Assembly: GCF_014692505.1 (NCBI RefSeq) | Contig: NZ_JACNYK010000001.1 | Location: 1,373,922-1,437,921 of the forward strand | Length of the DNA: 64,000 nt | Reading direction: 5' to 3' | Source: Sphingobacterium arenae | Lineage (GTDB): Bacteria > Bacteroidota > Bacteroidia > Sphingobacteriales > Sphingobacteriaceae | Shown here: piece by piece, positions 52,470 through 64,000 of the stretch | Position numbering within the stretch: position 1 is the first letter of the stretch | How the letters are laid out: the number at the start of each line of letters is the position of its first letter | The notes under the pieces: generated by a model | Database searches by the model: none | What the model was told of the DNA's origin: nothing | What the model saw: only the letters and a program-made list of their open reading frames with translations | Program-made: the position numbers and the translations under genes

Positions 52470-52985
52470 ATGAACACACGAGCAAGAATGATTGTCATCG
52501 GCATTGCGGTGACATTTCTTCTTTATGCAGTTTACGAGAAGCATTACAATATTACAATTTATATTTTAGGGCTGATTGGATACTTCATTTGGAGCCATTA
52601 TCGGGAAGGTACTGTTTTCTTGGCTACGCAAGCTTTTCACAAACAAGATTACGAGAAGACAAAAAGCTTGCTGTCGGAAATTAAAGATCCCGACAAGTTG
52701 CGGAAGAAGCGACGGAACTATTACGAATTTATGATGGGTAATATTGCGTTGAAAGAGGAGCGGATTGACGACGCTGAGTATCATTTTCAATTAGCATCTC
52801 GTTTACCCTGGAAACGGGATACAGAGAAGGGGTTCGTATTGATTAATTTGGCAAATATTAGTTTACGCAAGCGTAATTATGAACGTGTTCCAGCCTATCT
52901 TGAACTCGCTAGTAAGCTCAAGCTTACAGAACGTCAAAAAGGAATTATCGAAAAAATACAAAAAGAACTAAATAAACAGACGTAG
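52470..52985 (+). CDS. Membrane-anchored TPR-like protein
   Basis: The protein has 171 residues. Two hydrophobic segments (about 7-21 and 27-43) form a hairpin anchor, followed by a helical region with TPR-like units (FMMGNIALKEERIDDAEYHFQLA; FVLINLANISLRKRNYERVPAY). The function is unknown; it may be an adaptor. It is tightly placed, 6 bp after the response regulator, and its stop overlaps the hemE GTG by one base, so it belongs to the kinase-regulator-heme operon. Confidence 0.75.
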   Translation: MNTRARMIVIGIAVTFLLYAVYEKHYNITIYILGLIGYFIWSHYREGTVFLATQAFHKQDYEKTKSLLSEIKDPDKLRKKRRNYYEFMMGNIALKEERIDDAEYHFQLASRLPWKRDTEKGFVLINLANISLRKRNYERVPAYLELASKLKLTERQKGIIEKIQKELNKQT

Positions 52986-54019
52986 TGAACAAAACTTTAC
53001 AGAACGATTTATTGATTAGAGCTGCGTTATCGCAGTCTACGGAGAGACCTCCTGTTTGGATGATGCGTCAAGCTGGACGCTTTATGCCCGAATATTGGGA
53101 AATAAAGAATAAATACAGTTTTTTGGAAATGTGTAAAACACCGGAAATCGCAGCAGATGTCACCATGTTGCCGGTAGATCTGTTGGATATCGACGCAGCG
53201 ATCCTATTTTCTGATATCCTGGTAACGGGTGAGGCCATGGGAGGAGACCTATCGTTTGAACAAGGAGTAGGCCCTCGATTTAGTAATCCCGTACGTACGC
53301 AGGCGGATATAGATCAGCTCGAAGTCGATTGTTTAGATAAACTACAATACGTGGCAGATGCTATTCGAGTAGTACAAGAACGTCTGGGAGGACGTATCCC
53401 TTTAATTGGCTTTGCAGGAGCACCATTCACGCTATTAAGTTATCTTGTAGAGGGAGGTTCGTCTAAAGATTTTAAACGAACAAAATTGTTGCTTAATAAT
53501 GAACCCGCGTTAGCCCATCAGCTTCTGCAAAAAATTGCCGACGTCACGATAAGTTATCTGAATATGCAAATTGATGCCGGTGTCAATGCTGTACAATTGT
53601 TTGATAGTTGGGCATTAGCATTATCATGGAACGATTATCGCGATTTTGCACATTACTATAATAAATATATTCTGGACAATATCAAACGGTCCGTTCCCGT
53701 GATTTCTTTCTGTAAAGGTTCTTCGGTATTTGCGCCGATGATGGCAGAAGCAAATCCAGATGTGGTATCCATCGACTGGAATGCTGATTTAAAAAATGTG
53801 AAACAAATGCTCCCCAAGGGGATTGCCGTACAAGGCAATTTAGATCCATTTGTATTGTATGCAGATAAGCAGGTTATTACGGATAAAATTTTACAATTGT
53901 TTGAGCGTATGCGTGGCGAGGATGGATTTATCTTTAATTTAGGGCATGGGATTATGCCGGATATTCCCTTTGATAACGTGAAGCATGCTATTAACCTTGT
54001 AAAGGAATTTCGATATTAG
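52985..54019 (+). CDS. hemE: Uroporphyrinogen decarboxylase
   Basis: The protein has 344 residues from a GTG that overlaps the previous stop by one base. Signatures: RQAGRFMPEY at 28-37 (substrate-binding Arg residues), the Asp-containing FSDILV, GFAGAPFTLLSYL, and C-terminal NLGHGIMPDIPFDNV. It decarboxylates uroporphyrinogen III to coproporphyrinogen III in heme synthesis. hemJ follows 47 bp downstream. Confidence 0.97.
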   Translation: MNKTLQNDLLIRAALSQSTERPPVWMMRQAGRFMPEYWEIKNKYSFLEMCKTPEIAADVTMLPVDLLDIDAAILFSDILVTGEAMGGDLSFEQGVGPRFSNPVRTQADIDQLEVDCLDKLQYVADAIRVVQERLGGRIPLIGFAGAPFTLLSYLVEGGSSKDFKRTKLLLNNEPALAHQLLQKIADVTISYLNMQIDAGVNAVQLFDSWALALSWNDYRDFAHYYNKYILDNIKRSVPVISFCKGSSVFAPMMAEANPDVVSIDWNADLKNVKQMLPKGIAVQGNLDPFVLYADKQVITDKILQLFERMRGEDGFIFNLGHGIMPDIPFDNVKHAINLVKEFRY

Positions 54020-54066
54020 TCTATTGTGATTCGTAAACTTGCTCAGGCAGGAACGAATCACAAACA

Positions 54067-54621
54067 ATGAATGAACAGATGATATACCTATACGCAAAAT
54101 CACTGCATATTATCTTTATGGTCTGTTGGATGGCGGGGCTGTTCTACATGCCCCGTTTGTTCGTCTACCATACAGAAGCAAAGCAAAAACTGGACATGGA
54201 GTACCAGGTTTTGCATGCGCAATTTATCGTTATGGAACGAAGGCTTTGGTGGGTGATCACCACGCCGGCGATGTATATCACTGTCGCTTCTGCATTGACC
54301 ATGCTTTATCTATCGCCAGGTTTGTTAAGTCAAGGATGGATGCACGTGAAACTTACATTTGTCGCGGCTTTACTCGTTTATCATTTTAAAAGTCAGCACA
54401 TCATGAAGCAATTGGCTGCAGGTACGTCTACATGGACTTCCACACAGTTACGCCTGTGGAACGAAATTTCCACCATTATTCTTTTTGCCATCGTTTTTTT
54501 AGTTATTTTTAGGTCTGCGATCGATTGGATTTACGGTGTGGTAGGTTTGTTAGGGCTAGCGCTCTTATTGATGCTGCTGATTAAGCTTTACAGAAGGTAT
54601 CGAAATGCGAAAAAAGAGTAA
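54067..54621 (+). CDS. hemJ: Protoporphyrinogen oxidase HemJ / CopD-like
   Basis: The protein has 184 residues with four or five membrane helices. The conserved His14 lies in KSLHIIFMVCWMAGLFYMPR, later motifs are ERRLWWVITTPAMYIT and WMHVKLTFVAALLVYH, as in the HemJ family that oxidises protoporphyrinogen IX to protoporphyrin IX. Its location next to hemE in one operon supports the heme role over the alternative CopD annotation. Confidence 0.88.
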   Translation: MNEQMIYLYAKSLHIIFMVCWMAGLFYMPRLFVYHTEAKQKLDMEYQVLHAQFIVMERRLWWVITTPAMYITVASALTMLYLSPGLLSQGWMHVKLTFVAALLVYHFKSQHIMKQLAAGTSTWTSTQLRLWNEISTIILFAIVFLVIFRSAIDWIYGVVGLLGLALLLMLLIKLYRRYRNAKKE

Positions 54622-54652
54622 CGTAGGAGACTAATTATCAGGAAATAGACAT

Positions 54653-57005
<2,353 letters not shown>

Positions 57006-57301
57006 CCTCTTTTTTATAGACGAAAAAGTTTAGATTACGGGGATTCGTGAAGTGTTATAATCGATTCATTTTCAGATTATTATTTATTTCTTTTGTTTTG
57101 ATTTTTCCTGTATAGACAGCAGGGGTATCTTTATCTCAAATCAAAATTCAGAACTTTGATGTCGCTAATAATATTAAGATACCAAAAAAATTATTGTACT
57201 TATCTACTATCATAATCATAGAATCATAAAATACCGACTGATGCTTATATGAAGTACGTATCAGTAAATGAAAATGCGAGCCATAATTAATTTATATAAA
57301 T
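57006..57301. other. 296-bp AT-rich region between regulator and BACON genes
   Basis: I see no gene, RNA or consensus promoter here. It should hold the promoter of the BACON-SusC-SusD operon and any binding site of the DUF6377 regulator, but no clear palindrome or TTTG/TAnnTTTG pair is visible. Confidence 0.35.
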
Positions 57302-58273
57302 ATGAAACAAAAAAGAAATATTTTCTGGGGCTTTGTACTATTGCTCGGCTGTCTAGGATTTTTTGCCTGTTCAAAGGAGGACAATACCAAGAATGCTGCT
57401 GCACGTCTCAAGGTAGACAAAATACAGCTATCTGTTATCCAATCGGGAAGATTGAGCTCCGGTAGCAAGCCTACGCTTACCGTTTTAGCAAATTTAGGAT
57501 ATGAAATAACGAGTGATGTCAACTGGATAACGACGGATAAACCTATAGGAAGGGGACAAACAGACGTGATAATCGACATCCAGGAAAACACCACTGGGGA
57601 TACCCGTATAGGGCAACTTACTATATCTTCTAAAGAGTTAAAAGAAAAAGTAACGGTTATACAGACTATGGATTTAGACACGGATGATGGTCAAGATGTA
57701 GGATTCGTATACTTGGAAGATGACTTTAGCTGGTGTGAAGAATTTGGAGGAGAAGATGAAATTGAAAAACAAGCTACCGGAACGACAATTAATGCGAATA
57801 CCGTAGCCGCTGCAAAAGCGGCACTCAATTCCAGAGGATATGAAGACATTAATTCGGGAGGCAATTGTTTCTATTTAGGGAAACATTACTTTAAAATGGG
57901 GAAAACTAACTATCAAACTGGGGTTCGACTTACCAATATTCCTAATCTTGAAGACGGTAAAACAACAAATGCCCGTCTTACATTCAATGCCACCCCAATT
58001 CGTACGGGTAGCGGGAACTATGACAATGTACAGGTTATCGTTGAGATTGAGGGGCCGGGTACTGTCGGCGGCGGATCAAAAAAGACAAGTGAGGAAATCA
58101 GCATACAGATTCCCAACGGTGGCCCTTGGCATTGGGTTGAAAGAAGTGTGGAACTTTTCGGAATAGAAGCAGGTAGCAAGATCACATTAAAAACAACAAA
58201 AACAGGTTCCGATACAGGTACTTTTCGCTGGAGCTTGAATGATATCAAGATTGAAAAAATAAAAACAAACTAG
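57302..58273 (+). CDS. BACON-domain lipoprotein with unassigned C-terminal domain (1)
   Basis: The protein has 323 residues. The lipobox FFAC puts the lipidated Cys at 23. One BACON-like beta domain is at about 38-120 (DVNWITTDKPIGRGQTDVII; VTVIQTMDL). A C-terminal domain of about 200 residues begins DDGQDVGFVYLEDDFSW and includes HYFKMGKTNYQTG, LTFNATPIRTG, VEIEGPG and RWSLNDIKIEK. This domain recurs in the next gene. BACON domains bind glycan or mucin-like surfaces, and the C-terminal part looks like a beta sandwich, perhaps a carbohydrate-binding module (inference). Being upstream of SusC/D is unusual for surface lipoproteins. Confidence 0.75.
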   Translation: MKQKRNIFWGFVLLLGCLGFFACSKEDNTKNAAARLKVDKIQLSVIQSGRLSSGSKPTLTVLANLGYEITSDVNWITTDKPIGRGQTDVIIDIQENTTGDTRIGQLTISSKELKEKVTVIQTMDLDTDDGQDVGFVYLEDDFSWCEEFGGEDEIEKQATGTTINANTVAAAKAALNSRGYEDINSGGNCFYLGKHYFKMGKTNYQTGVRLTNIPNLEDGKTTNARLTFNATPIRTGSGNYDNVQVIVEIEGPGTVGGGSKKTSEEISIQIPNGGPWHWVERSVELFGIEAGSKITLKTTKTGSDTGTFRWSLNDIKIEKIKTN

Positions 58274-58286
58274 CATCCAATAGATT

Positions 58287-59861
58287 ATGAAAAATATAAA
58301 AGCAACTGTCATCTTGCTGACCATTTTGGCAACAATGTCTTTTCATTCTTGTAAGCAGACATTGGATATGGATGACATTTTCGAAGTATCAACGAATAGC
58401 GTTTCGTTGAATTATCAGGGGCTATTAGAAAACGGAGATCATGCCCAGATTGAAATCGGTACCAGCGGAACCTGGCAAGTATCGTCAAAGCCGGAGTGGA
58501 TAGAACTCAGTAAAGGCACTGGTGATCGTGGTCGTTATACGATCTTTTTAACCGGAGAAGAAGCTGGGACGATGGAAGACAGAGAAGGCAAGATTGTATT
58601 TGAAAGCCTCGGTCAAACGATTTCTGTCGATATCAAACAAGTGAAAAAAGTAGAGGAACTAAATATATCTCCTGCAGAAATAGCGGTTAATATCAGAGGT
58701 TTACTTGATAATGGAAAAGCACCGGCTATCTATATATCCACGAATTCAGATTGGCGTATTTCCGAATTACCGGAATGGATTTCCGTGGACAAAACGGAGG
58801 GAAAAGCGGGGAATGTCTCGGTAATATTAACGGTTACGAAGAATAATACAGGAGAATCTCGTCAAGGGTCGTTTACGGTTATTTCCGGTGATAAAACGGA
58901 AAAAGTCGATGTAGAACAGGACCTTACTTATATTCCGCTGACGGAGGTCACTATAATCACAGGGAATCAAAGTGGAGCAATTACCAGCGGGGCGGCAACC
59001 TTTGAGATTAATGCTGTTGAGGCTTGGACATTGGCAAGCGACAGTTGGATACACGTAACGCCCAATAAAGGAGATGCTGGTACAACGGAAGTGACTGTTA
59101 GTCTGGAACCGACTGCCGTAGCACGTACCGGTGCGATTACCATTAAAGATGCTGATAATTTAACTACTGTTGTTACCGTGAAACAAGAAGTATTGTTGCC
59201 GGACGATGGAAAAGCGGTTGGATATTTATATTATGCAGATGACTTTGAATGGGTACGTCCATATGGCGGAGAAGACGAGTTGTTGAAAGCACCTACCTCA
59301 GCGGGGCATGGAAAAGGTTTCGCGGGATCAACTAAAAATATGCACACCACCGGTCCCACGGGATCTGCGACAGTGTCTGCCGCTACAGCCTTCGCAAATC
59401 GCAACTATGAGGATGTCAATTGGAACGGGAACGCCTTCTATTATGGTGCGCACTATTTCAAAATGGGAAAGACAGACGTAGAAACCGGAATTAAATTGGT
59501 GTCTATACCGAATACAACAGCAGACAGATCAACGAATGTGAGACTGACGTTTAATGCGACACCTGCGCGAGGAGGAAGTTCGGGAAGTGGGTTCGATGAT
59601 GTCATCTTGATGGTCGAGATAGAAGGGCCGGGATCGGTTGGCATAGATGATAAAAGCACCAAGTATAAAGATGATCTTGACATCCAGATTCCAGATAACG
59701 CGGCTACTGATTGGTATTGGATAGAAAAAAGTGTGGTTCTTTATGGCATCACCTCCGAAACAAAAGTCATCATAAGGCCAAGTACGAAAACCCTTGGTGG
59801 CAGATACAATCGTTGGTTGTTGAACGACATCAAGTTGGAGAAACACAGTAAGGTAAATTAG
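58287..59861 (+). CDS. Triple-BACON lipoprotein with the same C-terminal domain (2)
   Basis: The protein has 524 residues. The lipobox FHSC gives Cys22. Three BACON-like repeats lie at about 33-117, 120-212 and 215-300 (SGTWQVSSKPEWIELSKGTG; SDWRISELPEWISVDKTEG; EAWTLASDSWIHVTPNKGD). The C-terminal domain (about 305-524) aligns with that of the preceding gene: GYLYYADDFEW, YGGEDEL, HYFKMGKTDVETG, LTFNATPARGG, VEIEGPGSVG, WLLNDIKLEK. The pair arose by tandem duplication with BACON-number change. It probably sits at the cell surface with SusC/D as accessory glycan-binding protein. Confidence 0.78.
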   Translation: MKNIKATVILLTILATMSFHSCKQTLDMDDIFEVSTNSVSLNYQGLLENGDHAQIEIGTSGTWQVSSKPEWIELSKGTGDRGRYTIFLTGEEAGTMEDREGKIVFESLGQTISVDIKQVKKVEELNISPAEIAVNIRGLLDNGKAPAIYISTNSDWRISELPEWISVDKTEGKAGNVSVILTVTKNNTGESRQGSFTVISGDKTEKVDVEQDLTYIPLTEVTIITGNQSGAITSGAATFEINAVEAWTLASDSWIHVTPNKGDAGTTEVTVSLEPTAVARTGAITIKDADNLTTVVTVKQEVLLPDDGKAVGYLYYADDFEWVRPYGGEDELLKAPTSAGHGKGFAGSTKNMHTTGPTGSATVSAATAFANRNYEDVNWNGNAFYYGAHYFKMGKTDVETGIKLVSIPNTTADRSTNVRLTFNATPARGGSSGSGFDDVILMVEIEGPGSVGIDDKSTKYKDDLDIQIPDNAATDWYWIEKSVVLYGITSETKVIIRPSTKTLGGRYNRWLLNDIKLEKHSKVN

Positions 59862-59892
59862 TAGCTCTTTGTCATAGAAATAATATCATAAA

Positions 59893-62856
59893 ATGAAAAA
59901 ATTAAGAAAGCGTGCGCTTTATCATATATTAGCCCCCATATTTGCGTTCTTTACGCTTATATCGACAGCCCAAGGGCAGACTAATAATATCTCGGGAACC
60001 ATCAAGGATGAAGATGGTGAAGTAATGATCGGCGTGAGTGTCACCGTGAAAGGGGAGCAAAAAACAACCGTTTCTGACCGGGAAGGAAACTATGCGATCA
60101 GTAATATTCAACCAACAGATGTATTGGTATTTTCACTTATCGGTTATCAAACCGTAGAAGAGTTGGCGGGTGACCGAAGTGAGATTAATATTCAATTGGT
60201 CTCCTCATTCATTGATTTAGGCGAGACCGTTGTTATCGGGTACGGCTCTTTGGAAAAACGACAGGTTACTTCCTCCATTACATCTATTCGAGGCGATAAG
60301 CTTACTTCAGGACTTGGCGGAGCTACCATTGCAACTGCTTTACGGGGAAAGGTGCCGGGATTGATGATTGACGGTACTTCGAGTCCGAACGCCGGTAACA
60401 GTTTTCAGTTAAGGGGAGTTGCTTCTGTAAACGCAGGGCAAGGACCATTGGTTGTTATTGATGGTATTCCCGGTGGCGATATCCGGGCGCTTAGCCAAGA
60501 AGACATTGAAACCATTGACGTGTTAAAAGATGCCTCGGCAGGTGCTATTTACGGTACGCGTGCCGCAGGTGGTGTTATACTCATAACTACCAAGCAAGCT
60601 AAAGTGGGCGATGTAAAAGTGCAATACAGTGGAGAGTTTTCGACAGAACAGGTAAGAAAACGTCCTGATCTTCTTACATCGAGTGAATATGTCATGTATG
60701 GTCTTGGTCAAGATTATGGATACGATACGGACTGGTATAGTGCGTTGACCAATGATCGCCCGTTTTCACACCGTCAAGTGCTCAATATATCTGGCGGTAG
60801 TCCGAACGCGCTGATATATACTACGTTTTCGACACAGGATCAAAAAGGAATTGTCATTGGCGACGGACGGAAAGATTATGCTGGGCGTATGAATAGCAAA
60901 TTTTCCTTATTTGACAATAAAGTAGAGATTCAGGCACGTGCAGAATACCGTCAAGCACAACGAGATCAGCGAAACGGTTCCGGTTCTTTCAATGCGGCGA
61001 TGATGTTAAATCCAACCATACCGATATACAACGATGCGAATGAATCGGGGTATAACGTAAGGGAAATTGGTATTTCTGGAACGAGTTACAATCCCGTCGC
61101 TGATATCATGTTGAAAACCTATGATGGAAAAGACAGCTGGTTGTTAAGCGATGTTTCGCTTAATATTAACCTGACAGATAATTTATCTGCAAAGGGAACT
61201 GTTGGATATCAAGAATCAAAATGGCAGTTGTACCGTTATACATCTCCTCATCATAAATCATCCGTCGATAATGCAAGACGAGGAGAGGGTTATCATGGAT
61301 TTAGTAAAGATAACCGTTTTTCTGCAGATGCTTATCTTAACTATAAGAAGATATTCCAAGAGAATCACCATGTTGATGCGGTAGCCGGATATAGTTATTG
61401 GGAAGGAAATGGCGAAAGCTTTAATATGACAAATTACAATTTTACGATCGAAGGGGTGGGGCCGTGGAATATGGAAGACGGTACGTGGCTAAGCGATGGA
61501 AGAGCAGGCATGGCTTCACAGAAAGATCCACGTGAACGCCTTTTATCGCTGTTTGGGCGTGTTAATTATACGTTTAAAAACCGTTATATCCTATCCGGAA
61601 GTTATCGGCGAGAGGGCTCTTCTAAATTCGGTCCAAACCATCGTTGGGGGAACTTTTGGGCTGTTTCGGGAGGATGGCGACTTATTGAAGAAGACTTTAT
61701 CAAAGATTTACCTTTCATCAGTGACCTAAAGCTACGTGCAGGTTACGGTGTAACAGGTAACAATAGTTTTGGTAACGGTTACGCGACCCGTATGTACAGC
61801 CCGGATAGTCAAATGTATCCGACGCCCACAGGTGAGTGGATCTACGCATACGGACCACAACGAAATGTCAACTCTAATCTCAAATGGGAAGAAAAAGGTG
61901 AGTTTAACGCTGGAGTAGACTTTGGATTCTGGAACAATCGCTTATTTGGTAAATTTGATATTTATCAACGGCGCGTGAAAGACCTGTTATTCCAAACGGA
62001 TGCCCCAACGCCTCCAATGACCCATACCACCATCATGCGAAATGTGGGAACCTTACAGAATAAAGGTTGGGAATTTGAACTGGGTGGCGAAATCGTCCGT
62101 AATAAAGATTGGAACTATAATACCATAGCCCGTTTTTCACACAATACGTCCAAAATATTGGATTTGGGAGAAGACGGTGTTATCGATATGGATGCTTTTC
62201 CTTCTCCGGGTAACCCAGGAAGGGCCGGACGTCTATTGAATGGATCGACCATCGGTCAATTCTTTGTCTTTAAATATGCGGGACTAGACGAAAATGGAAA
62301 ATGGTTGATCCACGACCAGAACGGCGAGATCGTTCCAGGCACAAGTGAAAATTTGATCAACGATAATAAACACTATGTTGGCAATGCCATCCCTAAGTTG
62401 ACCGTTTCATGGGATCACAACTTAAGCTATAAACAATTTGATTTCTCGGCATCTCTACGTAGCTATATTAATTATGATGCGTTTAGTCAAGTCAATATGT
62501 ATTATGGGTTGCGTACGCAGTCGCAATTTAATGTATTAAAAGAAGCATTTGATCGATACGCTGCTGTCAATGATGAAAAAATATTGAGCGATGTATTTAT
62601 AAGCGACGCTTCTTTTGTAGCGCTTGATGCAGTCAGCGCTGGATACACGTTCGATTTAAAGAAATATACACCATATATATCGAAAGCACGATTGTACTTT
62701 ACCTCAAGAGACTTATTGGTATTGACCTCTTATAAAGGAATCAATCCTGAAGTAAGTTTAAACGGACTATTCCCAGGTTTTGAACAAATTAATAGTACGG
62801 CTAGTATGTATCCACAAACCCGTCGGTTCACGTTAGGCGTACAATTGACATTCTAA
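59893..62856 (+). CDS. SusC/RagA-family TonB-linked outer-membrane protein (no STN domain)
   Basis: The protein has 987 residues. After the signal peptide (ending TAQGQ) comes a CarboxypepD_reg domain directly (about 34-110; ISGTIKDEDGEVMIGVSVTV), with no STN, then the TonB-box-like GETVVIGYG, the plug (FQLRGVASVNAGQGPLVVID; DVLKDASAGAIYGTRAAGGV) and a barrel. The lack of STN fits control by the DUF6377 protein rather than FecR. SusD follows 13 bp downstream. It imports an unknown, probably oligomeric, nutrient across the outer membrane. Confidence 0.95.
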   Translation: MKKLRKRALYHILAPIFAFFTLISTAQGQTNNISGTIKDEDGEVMIGVSVTVKGEQKTTVSDREGNYAISNIQPTDVLVFSLIGYQTVEELAGDRSEINIQLVSSFIDLGETVVIGYGSLEKRQVTSSITSIRGDKLTSGLGGATIATALRGKVPGLMIDGTSSPNAGNSFQLRGVASVNAGQGPLVVIDGIPGGDIRALSQEDIETIDVLKDASAGAIYGTRAAGGVILITTKQAKVGDVKVQYSGEFSTEQVRKRPDLLTSSEYVMYGLGQDYGYDTDWYSALTNDRPFSHRQVLNISGGSPNALIYTTFSTQDQKGIVIGDGRKDYAGRMNSKFSLFDNKVEIQARAEYRQAQRDQRNGSGSFNAAMMLNPTIPIYNDANESGYNVREIGISGTSYNPVADIMLKTYDGKDSWLLSDVSLNINLTDNLSAKGTVGYQESKWQLYRYTSPHHKSSVDNARRGEGYHGFSKDNRFSADAYLNYKKIFQENHHVDAVAGYSYWEGNGESFNMTNYNFTIEGVGPWNMEDGTWLSDGRAGMASQKDPRERLLSLFGRVNYTFKNRYILSGSYRREGSSKFGPNHRWGNFWAVSGGWRLIEEDFIKDLPFISDLKLRAGYGVTGNNSFGNGYATRMYSPDSQMYPTPTGEWIYAYGPQRNVNSNLKWEEKGEFNAGVDFGFWNNRLFGKFDIYQRRVKDLLFQTDAPTPPMTHTTIMRNVGTLQNKGWEFELGGEIVRNKDWNYNTIARFSHNTSKILDLGEDGVIDMDAFPSPGNPGRAGRLLNGSTIGQFFVFKYAGLDENGKWLIHDQNGEIVPGTSENLINDNKHYVGNAIPKLTVSWDHNLSYKQFDFSASLRSYINYDAFSQVNMYYGLRTQSQFNVLKEAFDRYAAVNDEKILSDVFISDASFVALDAVSAGYTFDLKKYTPYISKARLYFTSRDLLVLTSYKGINPEVSLNGLFPGFEQINSTASMYPQTRRFTLGVQLTF

Positions 62857-62869
62857 AATTAGATAAGAT

Positions 62870-64000
62870 ATGAAACGCAATTCACTAAAATATTTTAAAC
62901 TATCTGGAGTCATGCTTTCCCTTTTATTGGGAGGTTGTGATCTCAATGAACAACACTATTCTTCGGTTACGCCGGATACCTTTTTTACATCAAAAGAAAG
63001 TACATACGCTGTCCTTGCTCGTCCGTTTACCCATTGGCGATGGTTTATTGGTGCCGACCGTTGGTATCTACAGGAGTTGACGACGGATGCAATGACCTGT
63101 CCGCAGCGTGCTGAGGATTGGTATAATGGAGGTGAATATTTCCGCTTGCAGTACCATACTTGGAATCCGGATGATCGTTTTGTCGAAAATACGTATAACG
63201 GAGTTGGAGGGGGGATCGCCCGTACGATGTCTGCTAAAGAAGATTTGGAGGCATTGGATTATTCGACTGTCGGAATGACAGAACAAGACAAGGCAGATCA
63301 AGTTCAACAATTGGAGGCTTTGATTGCATGGTTCTATATGCGCGGTCTTGATTTTTTTGGTGGAATGCCCATATATGAATCAACCCAAGATGAGCTACGT
63401 CCAAGAGCTTCGGCACAAGAAACATTCGACCACATAGAAGGATTGCTGAAAAATGCAATTCCCAACTTGAAGAAAAAGACGCAATTGGGCGCATTTGAAG
63501 ATGGATATATCAGACAAGCGGCCGCTGCATCCATGTTGGCACAGCTTTATTTCAATGCAGAGGCTTATACCGGACAGGACCGATTTGCGGAATGTGCTGC
63601 TATTTGCCAAGATATCATTAACGTTGAATACGGCGTTTATGAACTTGATAATACATGGTGGGGACCGCACGGTTTCGATAACGATCGCTCTCCGGAAATA
63701 ATTTGGGCAGCTCCTTCCAAAGGCGGTTCCACAACAGATGCCGCATGGCTTTGGTACTGGCGATATTTCTATCATCAGGAAAGCGGTAAATACTTTGGTG
63801 GAGTCTCCGGGAATGGAGCACCATACAATGGTTTTATGCTTAGTCCTTCCCGCAAACCTACCGGACAGATATATACAGAATTTAAATTAGGGAATCCTTA
63901 CGAGAAATTCCATGATAATGATCTTCGAAAAAAACCTTTTGTTTATAGAGGTAATAAGAATTACGAAGGTATGTTCTTGGTGGGTACTCAAACAAATCCT
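62870..64000 (+). CDS. SusD/RagB-family lipoprotein (3' end beyond the window)
   Basis: Open from ATG 62870 to the window end, 377 codons without a stop. The lipobox LGGC gives Cys23 (MLSLLLGGCDLNEQHYSSV). SusD-type features: PDTFFTSKESTYAVLARPF, then helical segments such as VQQLEALIAWFYMRGLDFFG and AAASMLAQLYFNAEAY. It partners the SusC encoded 13 bp upstream. The C-terminal part, and any enzymes that follow, lie outside the window. Confidence 0.92.
   Translation, partial: MKRNSLKYFKLSGVMLSLLLGGCDLNEQHYSSVTPDTFFTSKESTYAVLARPFTHWRWFIGADRWYLQELTTDAMTCPQRAEDWYNGGEYFRLQYHTWNPDDRFVENTYNGVGGGIARTMSAKEDLEALDYSTVGMTEQDKADQVQQLEALIAWFYMRGLDFFGGMPIYESTQDELRPRASAQETFDHIEGLLKNAIPNLKKKTQLGAFEDGYIRQAAAASMLAQLYFNAEAYTGQDRFAECAAICQDIINVEYGVYELDNTWWGPHGFDNDRSPEIIWAAPSKGGSTTDAAWLWYWRYFYHQESGKYFGGVSGNGAPYNGFMLSPSRKPTGQIYTEFKLGNPYEKFHDNDLRKKPFVYRGNKNYEGMFLVGTQTNP

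Overview
The window is chromosomal DNA of a Bacteroidota bacterium, most likely family Sphingobacteriaceae (genus not fixed; Sphingobacterium-like is a guess). Reasons: two SusC/SusD pairs, FecR anti-sigma factors with DUF4974 tails, STN and CarboxypepD_reg domains, DUF2723, DUF4292, DUF6377 and BACON families, and promoters of the Bacteroidota type (TTTG, 19-21 bp, TAnnTTTG). The DNA is moderately AT-rich. Coding density is high, and I see no phage, insertion sequence, CRISPR array or broken gene.

Layout. 1-4.1 kb: a small outer-membrane barrel, then an ECF sigma / FecR / STN-barrel signalling operon. 4.1-9.1 kb: tRNA-Gln, a DUF2723 (GT117) membrane glycosyltransferase, pyrR-pyrB. 9.3-18.5 kb: an envelope-spanning operon (giant TPR protein, plug-less barrel, HU-SPOR transmembrane protein, ExbB, ExbD, TonB-like protein) ending in folC. 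18.5-20.8 kb: AI-2E-family transporter and SGNH hydrolase on the minus strand. 20.9-23.6 kb: rplM-rpsI-rpsB-tsf. 23.8-30.5 kb: envelope genes (TPR, DUF4292, EnvC-like, TatA-like, lytic transglycosylase with LysM, NlpC/P60) plus a phosphoribosyltransferase. 30.8-35.8 kb: threonine operon thrA-thrB-thrC with a complete leader-peptide attenuator. 36.0-42.9 kb: ECF sigma, FecR, STN-type SusC, SusD. 43.0-50.8 kb: rRNA methyltransferase, fatty-acid 2-hydroxylase-like protein, FabH, ClpS, a TonB-dependent receptor, DUF1080 and YjjG. 50.9-55.2 kb: two-component system, TPR protein, hemE, hemJ, small barrel. 55.2-64.0 kb: DUF6377 membrane-tethered regulator, two related BACON lipoproteins, SusC without STN, and a SusD cut by the window end.

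How the genes work together. Two nutrient-uptake loci use different control logic: one has ECF/FecR with an STN domain on SusC, the other a DUF6377 regulator and no STN. The 9.3-17.2 kb operon looks like an energised trans-envelope machine joining cytoplasm, peptidoglycan and outer membrane. It is the best candidate for an under-described system. The threonine leader encodes a 22-residue Ile/Thr-rich peptide followed by mutually exclusive protector, antiterminator and terminator pairings, so classical ribosome-stalling attenuation is readable directly from the DNA. Several genes (rlmI-like, clpS, yjjG) have a TAnnTTTG box only 4-5 nt before the start codon, which predicts leaderless mRNAs. By contrast rpsI and rpsB have strong Shine-Dalgarno sequences.
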